Positions 50,670-60,480 of a stretch of DNA of 64,000 nucleotides are shown piece after piece. Within the stretch, counting starts at the first letter, position 1, and the number at the start of each line of letters is the position of its first letter. The stretch lies in the NCBI RefSeq assembly GCF_006494815.1, contig NZ_CP041091.1, positions 124,001 to 188,000 on the forward strand. The letters run 5' to 3'. The position numbers and the translations under genes are program-made. The DNA is from Nocardioides sambongensis. GTDB lineage: Bacteria; Actinomycetota; Actinomycetes; Propionibacteriales; Nocardioidaceae. The notes under the pieces were generated by a model, which was not told the DNA's origin, made no database searches, and saw nothing but the letters and a program-made list of their open reading frames with translations.

Positions 50670-51596
50670 GTGCGGACAGGGGACGGCGCAGTGCGGGGCC
50701 GATCGATCGGCCGGGCCGAGTCCTTCGCGCGGATCGGTGCGGTGTACCTGCTGGCGTTCGGCGCCGCCACGGTGTGGCTGGTGCTCGGACCGGACACCGC
50801 CTGGCTCTGGCTCGACGGGCTGATCGCCGACCTGATCGCCACTGTGGTGGTCTTCGCGGCCAGCCGGCTGCATCGCAACTCCAGCTGCTATGACGCCTAC
50901 TGGAGCGTGCTCCCGCCCTACCTCGCGGCCTACTGGGCGATCGCGGCGGCGGGCGAGGCCGAGCCGTCGCGTGTGGCCGCCGTGCTCGCGGTGGTCGGGC
51001 TCTGGGCGCTGCGGCTGACCTGGAACTGGGCCCGGTCCTGGCCGGGGATGCAGCACGAGGACTGGCGCTACCCGATGTTGCGTGAGCGGGCCGGCCGGGC
51101 CGAGCTCGTGGTGGACCTGATGGCGATCCACGTCGTCCCCACGCTGCAGGTCTTCCTGGGCCTGGTCCCGGTCTACGTCGCGGTCGCTCTTCCCGGCCGT
51201 CCGTTCGGGTGGCTCGACGTCGTCGCGGTGGCGGTCGGGGTCGCGGCGGTCGCGCTGGAGTACACCGCCGACGAGCAGATGCGCCGCTTCACCCGGTCGG
51301 CGGCGCCGGGCGAGGTGATGGACCGCGGGCTGTGGGGCTGGTCCCGGCACCCGAACTACCTCGGCGAGATCGGCTTCTGGCTGGCGCTCGCCCTCTTCGG
51401 GATCGCCGCGTCGCCCGGTGACTGGTGGTGGCTGCTGGTCGGCGCCGCCGCGATGGTGGCGCTGTTCCTGGGGGCCAGCATCCCGATGATGGAGCAGCGC
51501 AGCGTGGCGCGGCGCCCGTCGTACGCCGACGTGGTCGCTCGGGTGCCGATGCTGCTGCCGCGCCCGCCCCGCCGGCGCGCGGCGGAGCGCCGGTGA
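50670..51596 (+). CDS. DUF1295 / 3-oxo-5-alpha-steroid 4-dehydrogenase-like membrane protein
   Basis: 308 residues from GTG 50670 behind GAGGAGG. About seven membrane helices and the family's C-terminal motif WGWSRHPNYLGEIGFW, shared with steroid 5-alpha-reductases and ICMT-type methyltransferases, where it binds NADPH or SAM. A KstR-like site upstream supports a steroid link. The stop overlaps the FAD oxidoreductase start (GTGA), so the two are probably one operon. Confidence 0.82.
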   Translation: MRTGDGAVRGRSIGRAESFARIGAVYLLAFGAATVWLVLGPDTAWLWLDGLIADLIATVVVFAASRLHRNSSCYDAYWSVLPPYLAAYWAIAAAGEAEPSRVAAVLAVVGLWALRLTWNWARSWPGMQHEDWRYPMLRERAGRAELVVDLMAIHVVPTLQVFLGLVPVYVAVALPGRPFGWLDVVAVAVGVAAVALEYTADEQMRRFTRSAAPGEVMDRGLWGWSRHPNYLGEIGFWLALALFGIAASPGDWWWLLVGAAAMVALFLGASIPMMEQRSVARRPSYADVVARVPMLLPRPPRRRAAERR

Positions 51597-52771
51597 GCGT
51601 GGCGCGACTGCGGGTGGTCGTCGCCGGCCTCGGGGACACCGGGGTGCTCACCGCGATGCACCTGGCCCGGCACGCGGACGTGGTGGGCATCGCGACCAAG
51701 CCCGGGCTGGTCAGCGGGCAGGAGCTGGGGTTGCGGCTCGCCCGCCCGGAGCAGTGGTCCGAGGACTACTGGATCGGCTTCGACCGCCTCCGCGGGCTGG
51801 ACCGGGTCGAGGTGCGGACCGGTCGCGCGGTGCACCTGGACCGGGAGGCCCGGTCGGTCACGGTGGAGGCGGCGGACGGCACCCGGACCGACGAGCGGTA
51901 CGACGCCCTGGTGATCAGCACCGGCGTGAGCAACGGCTTCTGGCGCGACGCCGGCATCGAGGACGCCTCGGGGGTCGCGGAGCGGCTCCGCGACGCTCAC
52001 GTGACCTTGGCCCGCGCCGCGTCGATCGTGGTGGTCGGCGCGGGTGCCGCGGGCGTCAGCAGCGCCTACAACGCGGCCGTGCGGTGGCCCGACGCGACGG
52101 TCGACCTGTACTTCCCGGGGGAGGCTGCGCTGCCGCAGCACCATCGTCGGGTGTGGCGCGACCTGGCGGGCAGACTCCGTGCGGTCGGCGTGGGCCTGCA
52201 CCCGGGGCATCGCGCGGTGGTGCCCGACGAGGCCGCCACCGGGATCGGTGCCGGCCCGGTGGCGTGGTCCACCGGCCAGGCGCCGACCGAGGCCGACGCC
52301 GTGCTGTGGACGGTCGGTCGGGTCCGTCCGCACACCGACTGGCTCCCCGCCGAGCTCCTCGACGAGCACGGATTCGTCCGGGTCCGCCCCACCCTGCAGA
52401 CGGCGCTGGACGGCCGGGTGTTCGCGGTGGGCGACGTCGCGGCGACCGACCCGTTGCGCTCCTCGGCACGCAACCGGGCGGACCGGCTGTTGGCCCGCAA
52501 CGTGCGCGCGGTGCTCGACGCCGGGACCGGCGCGGGGGGAGCGGGGGCCGGCGGCGGCCCGGGCGACCTGGACTCCTTCACCGCGCCGCGCCGGCGCTGG
52601 GGCTCCGTGCTGGGCTTCCAGGACGACGGGCTGCGGATCTACGCGCCCGACGGGCGCTCCTTCCGGGTGCCGCGGTGGTCGGTGGATCGCCTGCTCAAGC
52701 CCGTCGTGGTGCGTCGCGGGATCTACGGCGGGATCCGTCCGCGGCGTGCCAAGGCTCCGCTCACCCGTTGA
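51593..52771 (+). CDS. FAD-dependent oxidoreductase, NDH-2/AIF-like
   Basis: 392 residues. N-terminal nucleotide motif VVVAGLGDTGVLTAMHL, a second VVVGAGAAGVSSAYNA, and the GRVFAVGDVAATD segment binding FAD. It lacks a redox disulfide, so it fits the NDH-2/AMID branch which passes electrons from NAD(P)H to quinone or another acceptor. Coupled to the DUF1295 reductase-like gene, it could be its electron donor (inference). Confidence 0.8.
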   Translation: MSVARLRVVVAGLGDTGVLTAMHLARHADVVGIATKPGLVSGQELGLRLARPEQWSEDYWIGFDRLRGLDRVEVRTGRAVHLDREARSVTVEAADGTRTDERYDALVISTGVSNGFWRDAGIEDASGVAERLRDAHVTLARAASIVVVGAGAAGVSSAYNAAVRWPDATVDLYFPGEAALPQHHRRVWRDLAGRLRAVGVGLHPGHRAVVPDEAATGIGAGPVAWSTGQAPTEADAVLWTVGRVRPHTDWLPAELLDEHGFVRVRPTLQTALDGRVFAVGDVAATDPLRSSARNRADRLLARNVRAVLDAGTGAGGAGAGGGPGDLDSFTAPRRRWGSVLGFQDDGLRIYAPDGRSFRVPRWSVDRLLKPVVVRRGIYGGIRPRRAKAPLTR

Positions 52772-52869
52772 CTTGTGCCTCCAGCCCCGTCGACTTGTGC
52801 CTCCGGCCCCGTCGACTTTGTGCCTCCGGCCCCGTCGACTTTGTGCCTCCGGCCCCGTCGAGTTGTGCC
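52767..52869 (+). repeat. Tandem repeat of 22/23-bp units
   Basis: Four units, GTYGACTTGTGCCTCCRGCCCC with one extra T in units 3 and 4 (52767-52788, 52789-52810, 52811-52833, 52834-52856), plus a partial unit to 52869. It starts over the stop codon of the FAD oxidoreductase gene. There are no spacers, so it is not a CRISPR array. A variable-number repeat is likely. Confidence 0.88.
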
Positions 52870-52924
52870 GTCGCGCACCGCGCTCGGTGTGTGGCGCCCG
52901 GCCGCCGGAGGAGGGCGAACGCAC

Positions 52925-52961
52925 GAACGGGGGTGCCGGCCATCGGCCGGCACCCCCGTTC
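52925..52961. terminator. Strong hairpin between convergent genes
   Basis: GAACGGGGGTGCCGGCC (52925-52941), 3-nt loop, GGCCGGCACCCCCGTTC (52945-52961): 17 perfect pairs, symmetric, so usable in both directions. It lies 11 nt from the stop of the small minus-strand gene. Confidence 0.75.
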
Positions 52962-52971
52962 ATCGTGAGCC

Positions 52972-53115
52972 TCAGGTGAACAGGCTGACGCCACCCGGAC
53001 CGACGAGCAGGCCGACGACGATCAGCACGACGCCCCACAGGATGTCGCCTCGGACAAGACGGACGATGCCGAGTACGACGAGTACGACGGCGATCAGCCA
53101 CAGGATGAAGCTCAT
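52972..53115 (-). CDS. GPGG-motif small membrane protein
   Basis: 47 residues from ATG 53113-53115, behind AGGGAGGAC on the minus strand. Two short hydrophobic segments (ILWLIAVVLVVLGIV and ILWGVVLIVVGLLV) joined by RLVRGD, ending GPGGVSLFT. It matches the actinobacterial family named for its GPGG motif. Function unknown; too short for usual ORF cut-offs but the codon use, ribosome site and hydrophobicity all support it. Confidence 0.82.
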   Translation of the reverse strand: MSFILWLIAVVLVVLGIVRLVRGDILWGVVLIVVGLLVGPGGVSLFT

Positions 53116-53241
53116 GGGGGTCCTCCCTCAAGTGATGACCGGAGACGGGTGCTCCGGACCTTTCGACGTTACTGCGCCTCCGTGCCCGATCGCTGCACCG
53201 GTATGAGTTTTACGGGGCGTGTCGGTGGTCCTCGGTCCTCC

Positions 53242-53277
53242 CTTGACTTAGTTCAAGAGTCGTATTAAATAGGGTCC
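53242..53277 (+). promoter_or_regulatory. xylB promoter with a probable ROK-repressor site
   Basis: TTGACT (53243-53248), 16-nt spacer, TTAAAT (53265-53270), 7 nt, then the xylB ATG, so the mRNA is probably leaderless. CTTGA-N6-TCAAG (53242-53257) overlaps the -35 and could bind the ROK regulator at the end of the operon. The AT-rich stretch stands out in this GC-rich region. Confidence 0.55.
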
Positions 53278-54663
53278 ATGACCTTGGTGCTGGGTGTGGA
53301 CTCCTCGACGCAGTCCACGAAGGCGGTCCTCGTCGACGCCGAGGACGGCACCGTCGTGGACCAGCGCACGGCCGCGCACCCCGCCGGCACCTCGGTCGAC
53401 CCCCGGGCCTGGCTCGGCGCCTTCGACGAGGCCGCCGGCGGGCTCCTCGCACGTGCCGACGCCCTCGCCGTCGGCGGTCAGCAGCACGGGATGGTCGCCC
53501 TGGACGACGCCGGCCAGCCGGTCCGGGACGCGCTGCTGTGGAACGACGTGCGCAGCGCCGCCGCCGCCGAGCAGCTGATCGCCGAGATGGGCGGGCCGCA
53601 GGCCTGCGCCGAAGCGGTCGGCAGCGTCCTGGTCGCCTCCTTCACCGCCACCAAGCTGCGCTGGCTGCGCGACCACGAGCCGGAGAACGCGGCCCGGGTG
53701 GCCAGCGTCCTGCTGCCCCACGACTACGTCTCGCTGCACGCCGCCGAGGCCGGCGCCGAGGCCTTCACCGATCGCGGCGACGCCTCGGGCACCGGATACT
53801 TCGACGCCCGGACCGGCGCCTGGCGCCACGACCTGGCCGCGGCGGCGCTGGGCCACGAGCCGCGGCTGCCCCGCGTCGTCGCCCCCGGCGCGACCGCCGC
53901 GGTCACCGCCGCCGGCGCACCGGTCGGCGCCGGGACCGGCGACAACATGGCCGCCGCGCTCGGCATGGCGCTCGCACCCGGCGACGTGCTGATCTCGATC
54001 GGGACCTCGGGGGTCGCCTCGACGGTCAGCAGCACGCCGGTCGCCGACGGCACCGGCACCGTGACCGGGTTCGCCGACGCCACCGGGCGCTACCTGCCGA
54101 TGGCGACCACCATCAACGCCGCCGGCATCCTCGACCTCCAGGCCCGGCTGCTCGGCGTGGACCACGCCGAGCTGAGCCGCCTCGCCCTGGCGGCGCCCAC
54201 CGGCGCGGGTGGCCTCGTGCTCTCGCCCTACTACGGCGGCGAGCGGACCCCGAACCGCCCCGACGCGCACGGCGTGTGGACCGGACTCACCGCCGCCACC
54301 ACCCGGGCCGACCTCGCCCGCGCCGCCGTCGAGGCGCTGCTCTGCTCCCTGGCCGACGCCGTCGACGCGGTGGTCGCCCACTCCGGCGAGGAGCCACGCC
54401 GGATCCTGATGGTCGGCGGAGCGACCCGCAGCCCGGCGGTCCGGGCGCTGGCACCGGCCGTCCTCGGCCGCCCGGTCCTGCTCCCGCCCGAGGGGCAGTA
54501 CGTCGCCCTCGGCGCCGCCCGCCAGGCGGCCTGGACCCTGACCGGGGGACCGGCCGCGCCGGAGTGGCCCGCTGCCGACTGCACCGTGCTGGAGGCCGAT
54601 CCCACGCCCGACGTACGCGAGGCGTATGCGGCGCTGCGCGACGCCGCCCCTGCGCTGCCCTGA
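53278..54663 (+). CDS. xylB: Xylulokinase
   Basis: 461 residues, FGGY family. DSSTQSTKAVLVD binds the phosphate of ATP; GGQQHGMV contacts the sugar; the C-terminal half has GTSGVAST, YYGGERTPNRPD and MVGGATRSPAVRALAPAVLG. It phosphorylates D-xylulose, the product of XylA encoded next. First gene of xylB-xylA-xylR. Confidence 0.94.
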   Translation: MTLVLGVDSSTQSTKAVLVDAEDGTVVDQRTAAHPAGTSVDPRAWLGAFDEAAGGLLARADALAVGGQQHGMVALDDAGQPVRDALLWNDVRSAAAAEQLIAEMGGPQACAEAVGSVLVASFTATKLRWLRDHEPENAARVASVLLPHDYVSLHAAEAGAEAFTDRGDASGTGYFDARTGAWRHDLAAAALGHEPRLPRVVAPGATAAVTAAGAPVGAGTGDNMAAALGMALAPGDVLISIGTSGVASTVSSTPVADGTGTVTGFADATGRYLPMATTINAAGILDLQARLLGVDHAELSRLALAAPTGAGGLVLSPYYGGERTPNRPDAHGVWTGLTAATTRADLARAAVEALLCSLADAVDAVVAHSGEEPRRILMVGGATRSPAVRALAPAVLGRPVLLPPEGQYVALGAARQAAWTLTGGPAAPEWPAADCTVLEADPTPDVREAYAALRDAAPALP

Positions 54664-54715
54664 CCACGTCCACCCACCACCCGAGTTCCCGACCCACACC
54701 CCACGGAGGCCACCG

Positions 54716-55880
54716 ATGACGCTCCAGATCCCCACCCCCACCCCGCCGACAAGTTCTCCTTCGGTCTGTGGACCGTCGGCTGGCAGGGGCGCGACCCGTT
54801 CGGCGAGGCCACCCGGCCCGCGATGGACCCGGTCCACGCGCTCACCAAGCTCGCCGAGATCGGCTCCTACGGCGTCAACTTCCACGACGACGACCTGATC
54901 CCGTTCGGCAGCGACGACGCGACCCGCGACGGGATCGTCGAGCGGTTCAAGAAGGGGCTGGCCGAGACCGGCCTGGTGGTCACCACGGCGACCACCAACC
55001 TCTTCACCCACCCGGTCTTCAAGTCCGGCGCGCTCACCAACAACGACCGTGAGATCCGCCGCTTCGCGCTGCGCAAGGTGATCCGCAACATCGACCTCGC
55101 CGCCGAGCTCGGCGCGAAGGTCTACGTCTGCTGGGGCGGCCGCGAGGGCGCGGAGTACGGCGCCTCCCAGGGCACCGCCGAGGCCCTGGACCGCTACCAG
55201 GAGGCCTTCAACCTGCTCGGTGAGTACGTCACCGAGGCCGGCTACGACATGCGCTTCGCGATCGAGCCCAAGCCGAACGAGCCCCGCGGCGACATCCTGC
55301 TGCCGACCATCGGGCACGCGCTGGCGTTCATCGAGACCCTCGACCGTCCGGAGCTGGTCGGCGTCAACCCGGAGATCGGCCACGAGGAGATGGCGGGGGT
55401 GAACGCCGCCGCCGGCTACGCCCAGGCGCTGTGGCAGGGCAAGCTCTTCCACATCGACCTCAACGGCCAGAACGGCCCTCGGTACGACCAGGACCTGCGG
55501 TTCGGCGCCGGCAACGTGCGGGGCGCGTTCTGGGTGGTCGACACCCTGCTGGCCGGCGGCTACGACGGACCGGTGCACTTCGACTTCAAGCCCGCCCGGA
55601 CCGAGGGCGAGGACGGCGTGTGGGCCTCGGCCAAGGCCTGCATCGACAACTACCTGATCCTGCGGGAGAAGGCGAAGGCCTTCCGTGCCGACCCCGAGGT
55701 CCAGGCCGCGCTCGAGGCCGCCAAGGTCCCGAGCTCGCCGTGCCCACCCTGGCCGAGGGGGAGGGGTGGCGACAGCTGCTCGACGCGGCCCCGGAGGACC
55801 CCGAGGCGCTGGCCGAGCGCGGCGGCGCGTTCGAGGCGCTCGACCAGCTCGCGCTGGAGCACCTCTACGGCGTGCGCTGA
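54716..55880 (+). CDS. xylA: Xylose isomerase, two frameshifts
   Basis: 388 residues after restoring two single G losses, near 54745 (giving [15 protein letters not shown]) and near 55730 (giving [13 protein letters not shown]). Metal and substrate residues are intact: [10 protein letters not shown] with the catalytic His, [32 protein letters not shown] and FDFKPAR. CGGAGG precedes ATG 54716. It converts D-xylose to D-xylulose. Both breaks sit next to G or C runs, pointing to consensus errors. Confidence 0.9.
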
Positions 55881-55905
55881 CCCGCGTCCTGACCGGGACA
55901 GAGCA

Positions 55906-57117
55906 GTGACCGACCCCTTCGCCGGGCCCGCCGGCGCCGAGCAGGTACGACGGCGCAACACCGCCACCGTGCTCCGCTCGTTGCGCGAGGCCGGCCCGGC
56001 GAGCCGGGTCGAGCTCGCTGCCCGCACCGGGCTGGCCAAGGCGACGGTCGGCACCATCGTCGGCGCGCTGGAGGAGGGCGAGGTGGTGCGCCTGCACGAG
56101 CAGGTGCGCAGCGGCGACCGGGGCCGACCCGCCTCCCGGGTCACCCTGGCCGGCTCCCGGCCGGTCGGGATCGGCCTCGAGATCAACGTGGAGCACGTCG
56201 CCGCGGTCGCGGTCGACCTCGGCGGCGGCGTCCGGTTGCGGCGCACCCGCGCGGTGCCCCGCCCGGAGGAGGCTTCCCGGCTGCTGGTGCAGGTGGCCGA
56301 GGAGGTGGCCGGGCTGCTCGCCGAGCACGGCCTGCGCGCCGTCGGCGCCACCGTCGCCGTGCCCGGACTGATCGAGGCCGACGAGCGGACCGTCGCCTGG
56401 ACCCCGAACCTGCCGCTGGCCGAGGCGAGCCTCGCCGAGCAGGTCGACGCGGTGTTCGGCTGGCGGCGGCGGGTGCGGATCAGCAACGACGCGGACTGCG
56501 GGGCCCTGGCCGAGCTGCACCACGGCGCCGGACGAGGCAGCCGGCACCTGCTCTACCTGACCGGCGACGTCGGCATCGGTGCCGGCGTGGTGGCCGACGC
56601 CCGGCTGATGCGCGGCGCCTCCGGGTTCGCCGGTGAGGTGGGACACCTGCCGCTGGGCGCCTCCGAGGCCCGCTGCGGCTGCGGTCGGCACGGCTGCTGG
56701 GAGGCGTCGGTGGGCCTGCACGCCCTGCTCGAGCGGGTCGGCCTGCCCCGCACCGGCACCGCCGCCGGCACCGCCGCCGCCGTCGCCGACCGGGCGCGCA
56801 CCGACGCCGCCGCGCGGGCCGGGATCGCCGACCTCGGCCGCTGGCTGGGGCACGGCCTCGGTGTGGTCTGCGGGGTGCTCGACCCGGGTCTGGTGGTGTT
56901 GGGCGGCTACTTCCAGCCGCTGGGGGTGCTGGTGCTCGACCCGGCACGGGCGGCCCTCGCCGCGACGGTCGCCTCGCCCGCCCAACCCGTTCCCGAGCTC
57001 CGCGTGGGGGAGCTCGGGCCGGAGGCGGCCGCGCTCGGTGCGGCCGAGAGGGCGGTGGCCGACGTGCTCGACGGCAGCACCGAGATCGACCTGGCGGAGC
57101 CGGCGTCCCCCGCCTGA
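55906..57117 (+). CDS. xylR: ROK-family transcriptional regulator, probable xylose repressor
   Basis: 403 residues from GTG 55906. N-terminal winged helix (about 15-70; [20 protein letters not shown]), then a sugar-kinase-like ROK domain with the zinc motif [10 protein letters not shown] and EVGH. Its place directly after xylA suggests it senses xylose and represses the xyl genes. The GTG falls 26 nt after the xylA stop. Confidence 0.87.
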   Translation: MTDPFAGPAGAEQVRRRNTATVLRSLREAGPASRVELAARTGLAKATVGTIVGALEEGEVVRLHEQVRSGDRGRPASRVTLAGSRPVGIGLEINVEHVAAVAVDLGGGVRLRRTRAVPRPEEASRLLVQVAEEVAGLLAEHGLRAVGATVAVPGLIEADERTVAWTPNLPLAEASLAEQVDAVFGWRRRVRISNDADCGALAELHHGAGRGSRHLLYLTGDVGIGAGVVADARLMRGASGFAGEVGHLPLGASEARCGCGRHGCWEASVGLHALLERVGLPRTGTAAGTAAAVADRARTDAAARAGIADLGRWLGHGLGVVCGVLDPGLVVLGGYFQPLGVLVLDPARAALAATVASPAQPVPELRVGELGPEAAALGAAERAVADVLDGSTEIDLAEPASPA

Positions 57118-57133
57118 CCGGTCGGGCGGGGGC

Positions 57134-58354
57134 TCAGCCGACCATCCGCGTCGGGGCGTCCTTGATCGCCGTGGCCAGGCTCGCCACCGGGTCGGTGAGC
57201 AACGGGTCGAGGGCCACCTCCGCCGCGCCCAGCAGCACCGAGTCGGTGCCCAGGCCGGGCTCGGCCAGCCGCAGCGACTCCAGCGCGGGTGCCATCGCCC
57301 GCTCGCTCAGGCCGGCCGCGATCTCGGCGCGCAGCAGGCGGTGCAGCGGCTGGAAGTAGCCGCCCAGGATCACCACCGTGGGGTTGAACGCGTTGACCAC
57401 CGCGGACAGGCCGCGGCCCAGGTTGGTGGCGATCGGTCGCAGCGCGCGGGGCGGGGTCGTGTAGCCGTCGAGCTCCTCGCCCAGCCGGACCGCCTGGTCC
57501 GTGGCGAGGCCGATCGCCTTGGCGATCGCCGGCGCTCCGACCACCGTCTCCCAGCACCCGCGGCTGCCGCAGTGGCAGGCGGCACCGTTGGGGTCGAAGC
57601 TGAGGTGGCCGATCTCGCCGGCGTAGCCACCGGCGCCGAGGATCCGGGCACCGCCGGTGATCACCCCGGCACCGACGCCGACGTTGCCGGAGATGTAGAT
57701 GATGTCGTCGACGCCCTCGCCGACCCCCCGGCGGTGCTCGGCCAGCGCGCCGAGGTCGGCGTCGTTGCCCAGCGTCACGGGGACGTCGAGGCCGAGGGCC
57801 GCGAGCAGGATCGAGGCGAACGAGACGTCGGTCCAGCCGAGGTTGGGTGCCTGGCGGATCAGGCCGTCGCTGCGTCGTACCAGACCGGGGACGGCGACGC
57901 CGATGCCGAGCAGCGAGGCGTTGTCCGGCGCCAGGCCCGCGACGTGGCGGACCAGGCGGGCGACGGCCGCGCCCACCTGCCACGCCTCCGCCTGCGGCTC
58001 GATGGTGGCCTCGGCCCGCTCGAAGACCTGGTCGCCCAGGCCCACCCGGGCCACCACCGCCCGGTCCACGCCCAGGTCGACGGCGATCACGTAGGGGCCG
58101 TCGGACGCGTGCACCGCGGCCGACGGCCTCCCTGCCGTACGACGCTCGCCGGTCGCGGCGCCCTGCTCGATCAACCCCAGGCTCTCCAGCTCGCTGGCCA
58201 GCGCTCCGATGGTGCTGCGGTTGAGCCCCATCAGCGTGGTCAGCTCGGCCCGCGAGATCTCCCCGGTCCGGTGGACGTGCCGCAGCAGCGTCCCGAGATT
58301 GTGGCGGCGCACCCCCTCCTGGTTGGTGCCGGCGCCGCGCCGTGGGCTCGTCAT
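57134..58354 (-). CDS. ROK-family transcriptional regulator (second xyl regulator)
   Basis: 406 residues from ATG 58354 (MTSPRRGAG); an earlier in-frame start at 58435 overlaps the permease gene. Winged helix SRAELTTLMGLNRSTIGALA, then the ROK domain with EIGHLSF and the zinc motif CHCGSRGCWE. It is downstream of xylH on the minus strand and convergent with xylR, so two ROK repressors serve one locus, perhaps one for catabolism and one for transport. Confidence 0.87.
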   Translation of the reverse strand: MTSPRRGAGTNQEGVRRHNLGTLLRHVHRTGEISRAELTTLMGLNRSTIGALASELESLGLIEQGAATGERRTAGRPSAAVHASDGPYVIAVDLGVDRAVVARVGLGDQVFERAEATIEPQAEAWQVGAAVARLVRHVAGLAPDNASLLGIGVAVPGLVRRSDGLIRQAPNLGWTDVSFASILLAALGLDVPVTLGNDADLGALAEHRRGVGEGVDDIIYISGNVGVGAGVITGGARILGAGGYAGEIGHLSFDPNGAACHCGSRGCWETVVGAPAIAKAIGLATDQAVRLGEELDGYTTPPRALRPIATNLGRGLSAVVNAFNPTVVILGGYFQPLHRLLRAEIAAGLSERAMAPALESLRLAEPGLGTDSVLLGAAEVALDPLLTDPVASLATAIKDAPTRMVG

Positions 58355-58364
58355 GGGCGTGGCG

Positions 58365-59639
58365 TCACACGCCGGAGCTGGAGCGCCGGCGTCGGGAGAT
58401 CGCGTCCACGCTGGCGGCGAGCAGGAGCACGCCACCGGTGACCAGGAAGTTGATGTAGCTGGCCTGGTTGAGCAGTCCGAGCCCGTTCGGGATGGTCGCG
58501 ATGACCAGTCCGCCGATCACGCCGTTGATGGCCCGGCCGCGACCGCCGAAGAGGCTGGTGCCGCCGATGACGGCGGCGCCGACCGCGTAGAGCAGCTCGT
58601 TGCCGCCACCGGAGCCGGGGGAGACCTTGCCGGTGTAGGAGGCCGCCAGCAGTCCGCTGATCGCCGCCATGCTGGAGCAGATCACGAACGCGGTGACCTT
58701 CATCCCGGTGACGTTGATGCCGGCCCGTCGGGCGGCCTCGGCGTTGCCGCCGACGGCGTAGAGGTGGCGACCGAAGCGGGTCCGGTTGAGCACGAACGTC
58801 CACCACAGCAGCAGCACGATCACCACGGGTGCCACCCACGGGATGCCCTCGATCGTGAAGATCTCGGGGTTGGGGGCGCGGTTCTGGCTGAGCAGCGCGG
58901 TGAGGCCGAGGATCACCACGGCCATCGCGGCGATCTTGATCACCAGCAGCGACAGCGGCTGGTGCACCAGGCCCTTGCTGACCTGGCTGCGGTGGCGCCA
59001 CAGGCTGAGCACGGCGAACCCGAGCACGATCGCGATCGCCGCGATCCAGCCCGCTGTCACCGGGACGTTCTTGATCGACAGCCCGCGCAGCACCTCGTCG
59101 TTGAACCGCAGCGATCCGCCGGAGCCGATCAGCTTCAGCGGCACCGCCTGCAGGGCGAGGAAGAACGCGAGGGTGACCACGAAGGACGGGATGCCCAGGA
59201 AGGAGACCAGCAGGCCGATCACCAACCCGATCACGGCGCCGGTGGCGATGCCGGCGAGGGTCGCCAGCCACCAGGTCCAGTCGTAGTCGATCAGCATCAG
59301 CGCGATGATCGTGGCGGAGGCGCCGCCGGCGACACCGGCGGAGAGGTCGATCTCGCCCAGCAGCAGCACGAAGATCAGGCCCATCGCCAGGACGCAGATC
59401 GAGCCGGCCTGGATGACCAGGTTGGCCATGTTGTAGGTGGTCAGGAAGTTGTCGTGCAGCGAGGAGAAGACGACGAAGAGGAAGATCAGGCCGAGGATGG
59501 CGGGCAGCGAGCCCATGTCGCCGCCGCGCAGGCGGTTCAGGTACGCCGAGACCGCGTCGCCGAGGGTGGCGCTCTGCTGGCTGTCGCCGTGGAACTCGCC
59601 GTCGGCCAGGGTGGGCATGGAGTCTGATTCAACAGTCAT
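58365..59639 (-). CDS. xylH: Xylose-type sugar ABC permease
   Basis: 424 residues. About ten membrane helices, with GEIDLSAGVAGGASA and the coupling loop VGGNAEAARRAGINVTGMK characteristic of XylH/RbsC permeases, and GGTSLFGGRGRA. ATG 59639 lies 14 nt after the ATPase gene stop. With XylG and XylF it imports xylose or a similar pentose. Confidence 0.9.
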   Translation of the reverse strand: MTVESDSMPTLADGEFHGDSQQSATLGDAVSAYLNRLRGGDMGSLPAILGLIFLFVVFSSLHDNFLTTYNMANLVIQAGSICVLAMGLIFVLLLGEIDLSAGVAGGASATIIALMLIDYDWTWWLATLAGIATGAVIGLVIGLLVSFLGIPSFVVTLAFFLALQAVPLKLIGSGGSLRFNDEVLRGLSIKNVPVTAGWIAAIAIVLGFAVLSLWRHRSQVSKGLVHQPLSLLVIKIAAMAVVILGLTALLSQNRAPNPEIFTIEGIPWVAPVVIVLLLWWTFVLNRTRFGRHLYAVGGNAEAARRAGINVTGMKVTAFVICSSMAAISGLLAASYTGKVSPGSGGGNELLYAVGAAVIGGTSLFGGRGRAINGVIGGLVIATIPNGLGLLNQASYINFLVTGGVLLLAASVDAISRRRRSSSGV

Positions 59640-59653
59640 GGATCGTGTCCCGT

Positions 59654-60427
59654 TCAGATGGTCGCCGACGCGGTGTTCTGGAGGCCGAGGTCGCCGGAGC
59701 GTCCGGCGGTGATCAGCTCGACCACCTGGTTGTGGCTGACGTCCTCGACGTGGACGTCCGCGGCGACCCGGCCGAGGTAGAGCGCGGTGATCCGGTCGGC
59801 CACCTCGAACACGTCGTTCATGTTGTGCGAGATGAGGACGACGCCGAGGCCGCGGTCGGCGAGGCGGCGTACCAGGTCGAGGACCTGGCGGGTCTGGGCG
59901 ACGCCGAGCGCGGCGGTCGGCTCGTCGAGCAGCACGACCTTGGAGTTCCACAGCACGGCCTTGGCGATGGCCACCGTCTGGCGCTGGCCGCCGGAGAGGC
60001 TGGCGACGGGCTGGCGCACGGACTTCACGGTCCGCACGGACAGCGAGGTCAGCGTCTCCCGGGCCTGGGTCTCCATGGTGATCTCGTCGAGCACCGGTCC
60101 GTGGCGCAGCTCGCGGCCGAGGAACATGTTCTGGACGATGTCGAGGTTGTCGCAGAGCGCGAGGTCCTGGTAGACGACCTCGACGCCGAGGCCGGCGACG
60201 TCGCGGGGGCCGTGCACGTTCACCGGCGCGCCGTCGAAGAGGAAGTCGCCGTTGTCGCGGCCGTAGATGCCGGCGATCACCTTGACCAGGGTGGACTTCC
60301 CGGCGCCGTTGTCACCGACCAGGGCGGTCACCTGGCCGGGGTAGACGGCGAAGTCGACATCGTGCAGCACGTGCACGACACCGAAGCTCTTGTTCACGCC
60401 GCGCAGTTCGAGCAGCGGTTCGGTCAT
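59654..60427 (-). CDS. xylG: Sugar ABC transporter ATPase, single-domain
   Basis: 257 residues with one ATPase domain: Walker A GDNGAGKSTLV, signature LSGGQRQTVAIAKAV, Walker B VVLLDEPTAALGV and SHNMNDVFEVADR. E. coli XylG has two fused ATPase domains; this one is half-size and must act as a homodimer. ATG 60427 follows a purine-rich site; a hairpin separates it from xylF. Confidence 0.88.
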   Translation of the reverse strand: MTEPLLELRGVNKSFGVVHVLHDVDFAVYPGQVTALVGDNGAGKSTLVKVIAGIYGRDNGDFLFDGAPVNVHGPRDVAGLGVEVVYQDLALCDNLDIVQNMFLGRELRHGPVLDEITMETQARETLTSLSVRTVKSVRQPVASLSGGQRQTVAIAKAVLWNSKVVLLDEPTAALGVAQTRQVLDLVRRLADRGLGVVLISHNMNDVFEVADRITALYLGRVAADVHVEDVSHNQVVELITAGRSGDLGLQNTASATI

Positions 60428-60480
60428 CTTTCGCCTCCGGGGCAGGGCGCAGCGCGCCCGAGTGGGTCGGGTGGAGCGGG

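Noticed and set aside
52767..52869. Tandem repeat as a CRISPR array
   Set aside because: Units abut directly with no unique spacers, and no cas genes are present.
53248..56985. Very long minus-strand open frame (over 1200 codons) opposite xylB, xylA and xylR
   Set aside because: It is the antisense shadow of GC-rich coding sequence. The plus-strand genes have clear catalytic motifs, and the antisense product is low-complexity Gly/Asp/Val/Arg-rich.
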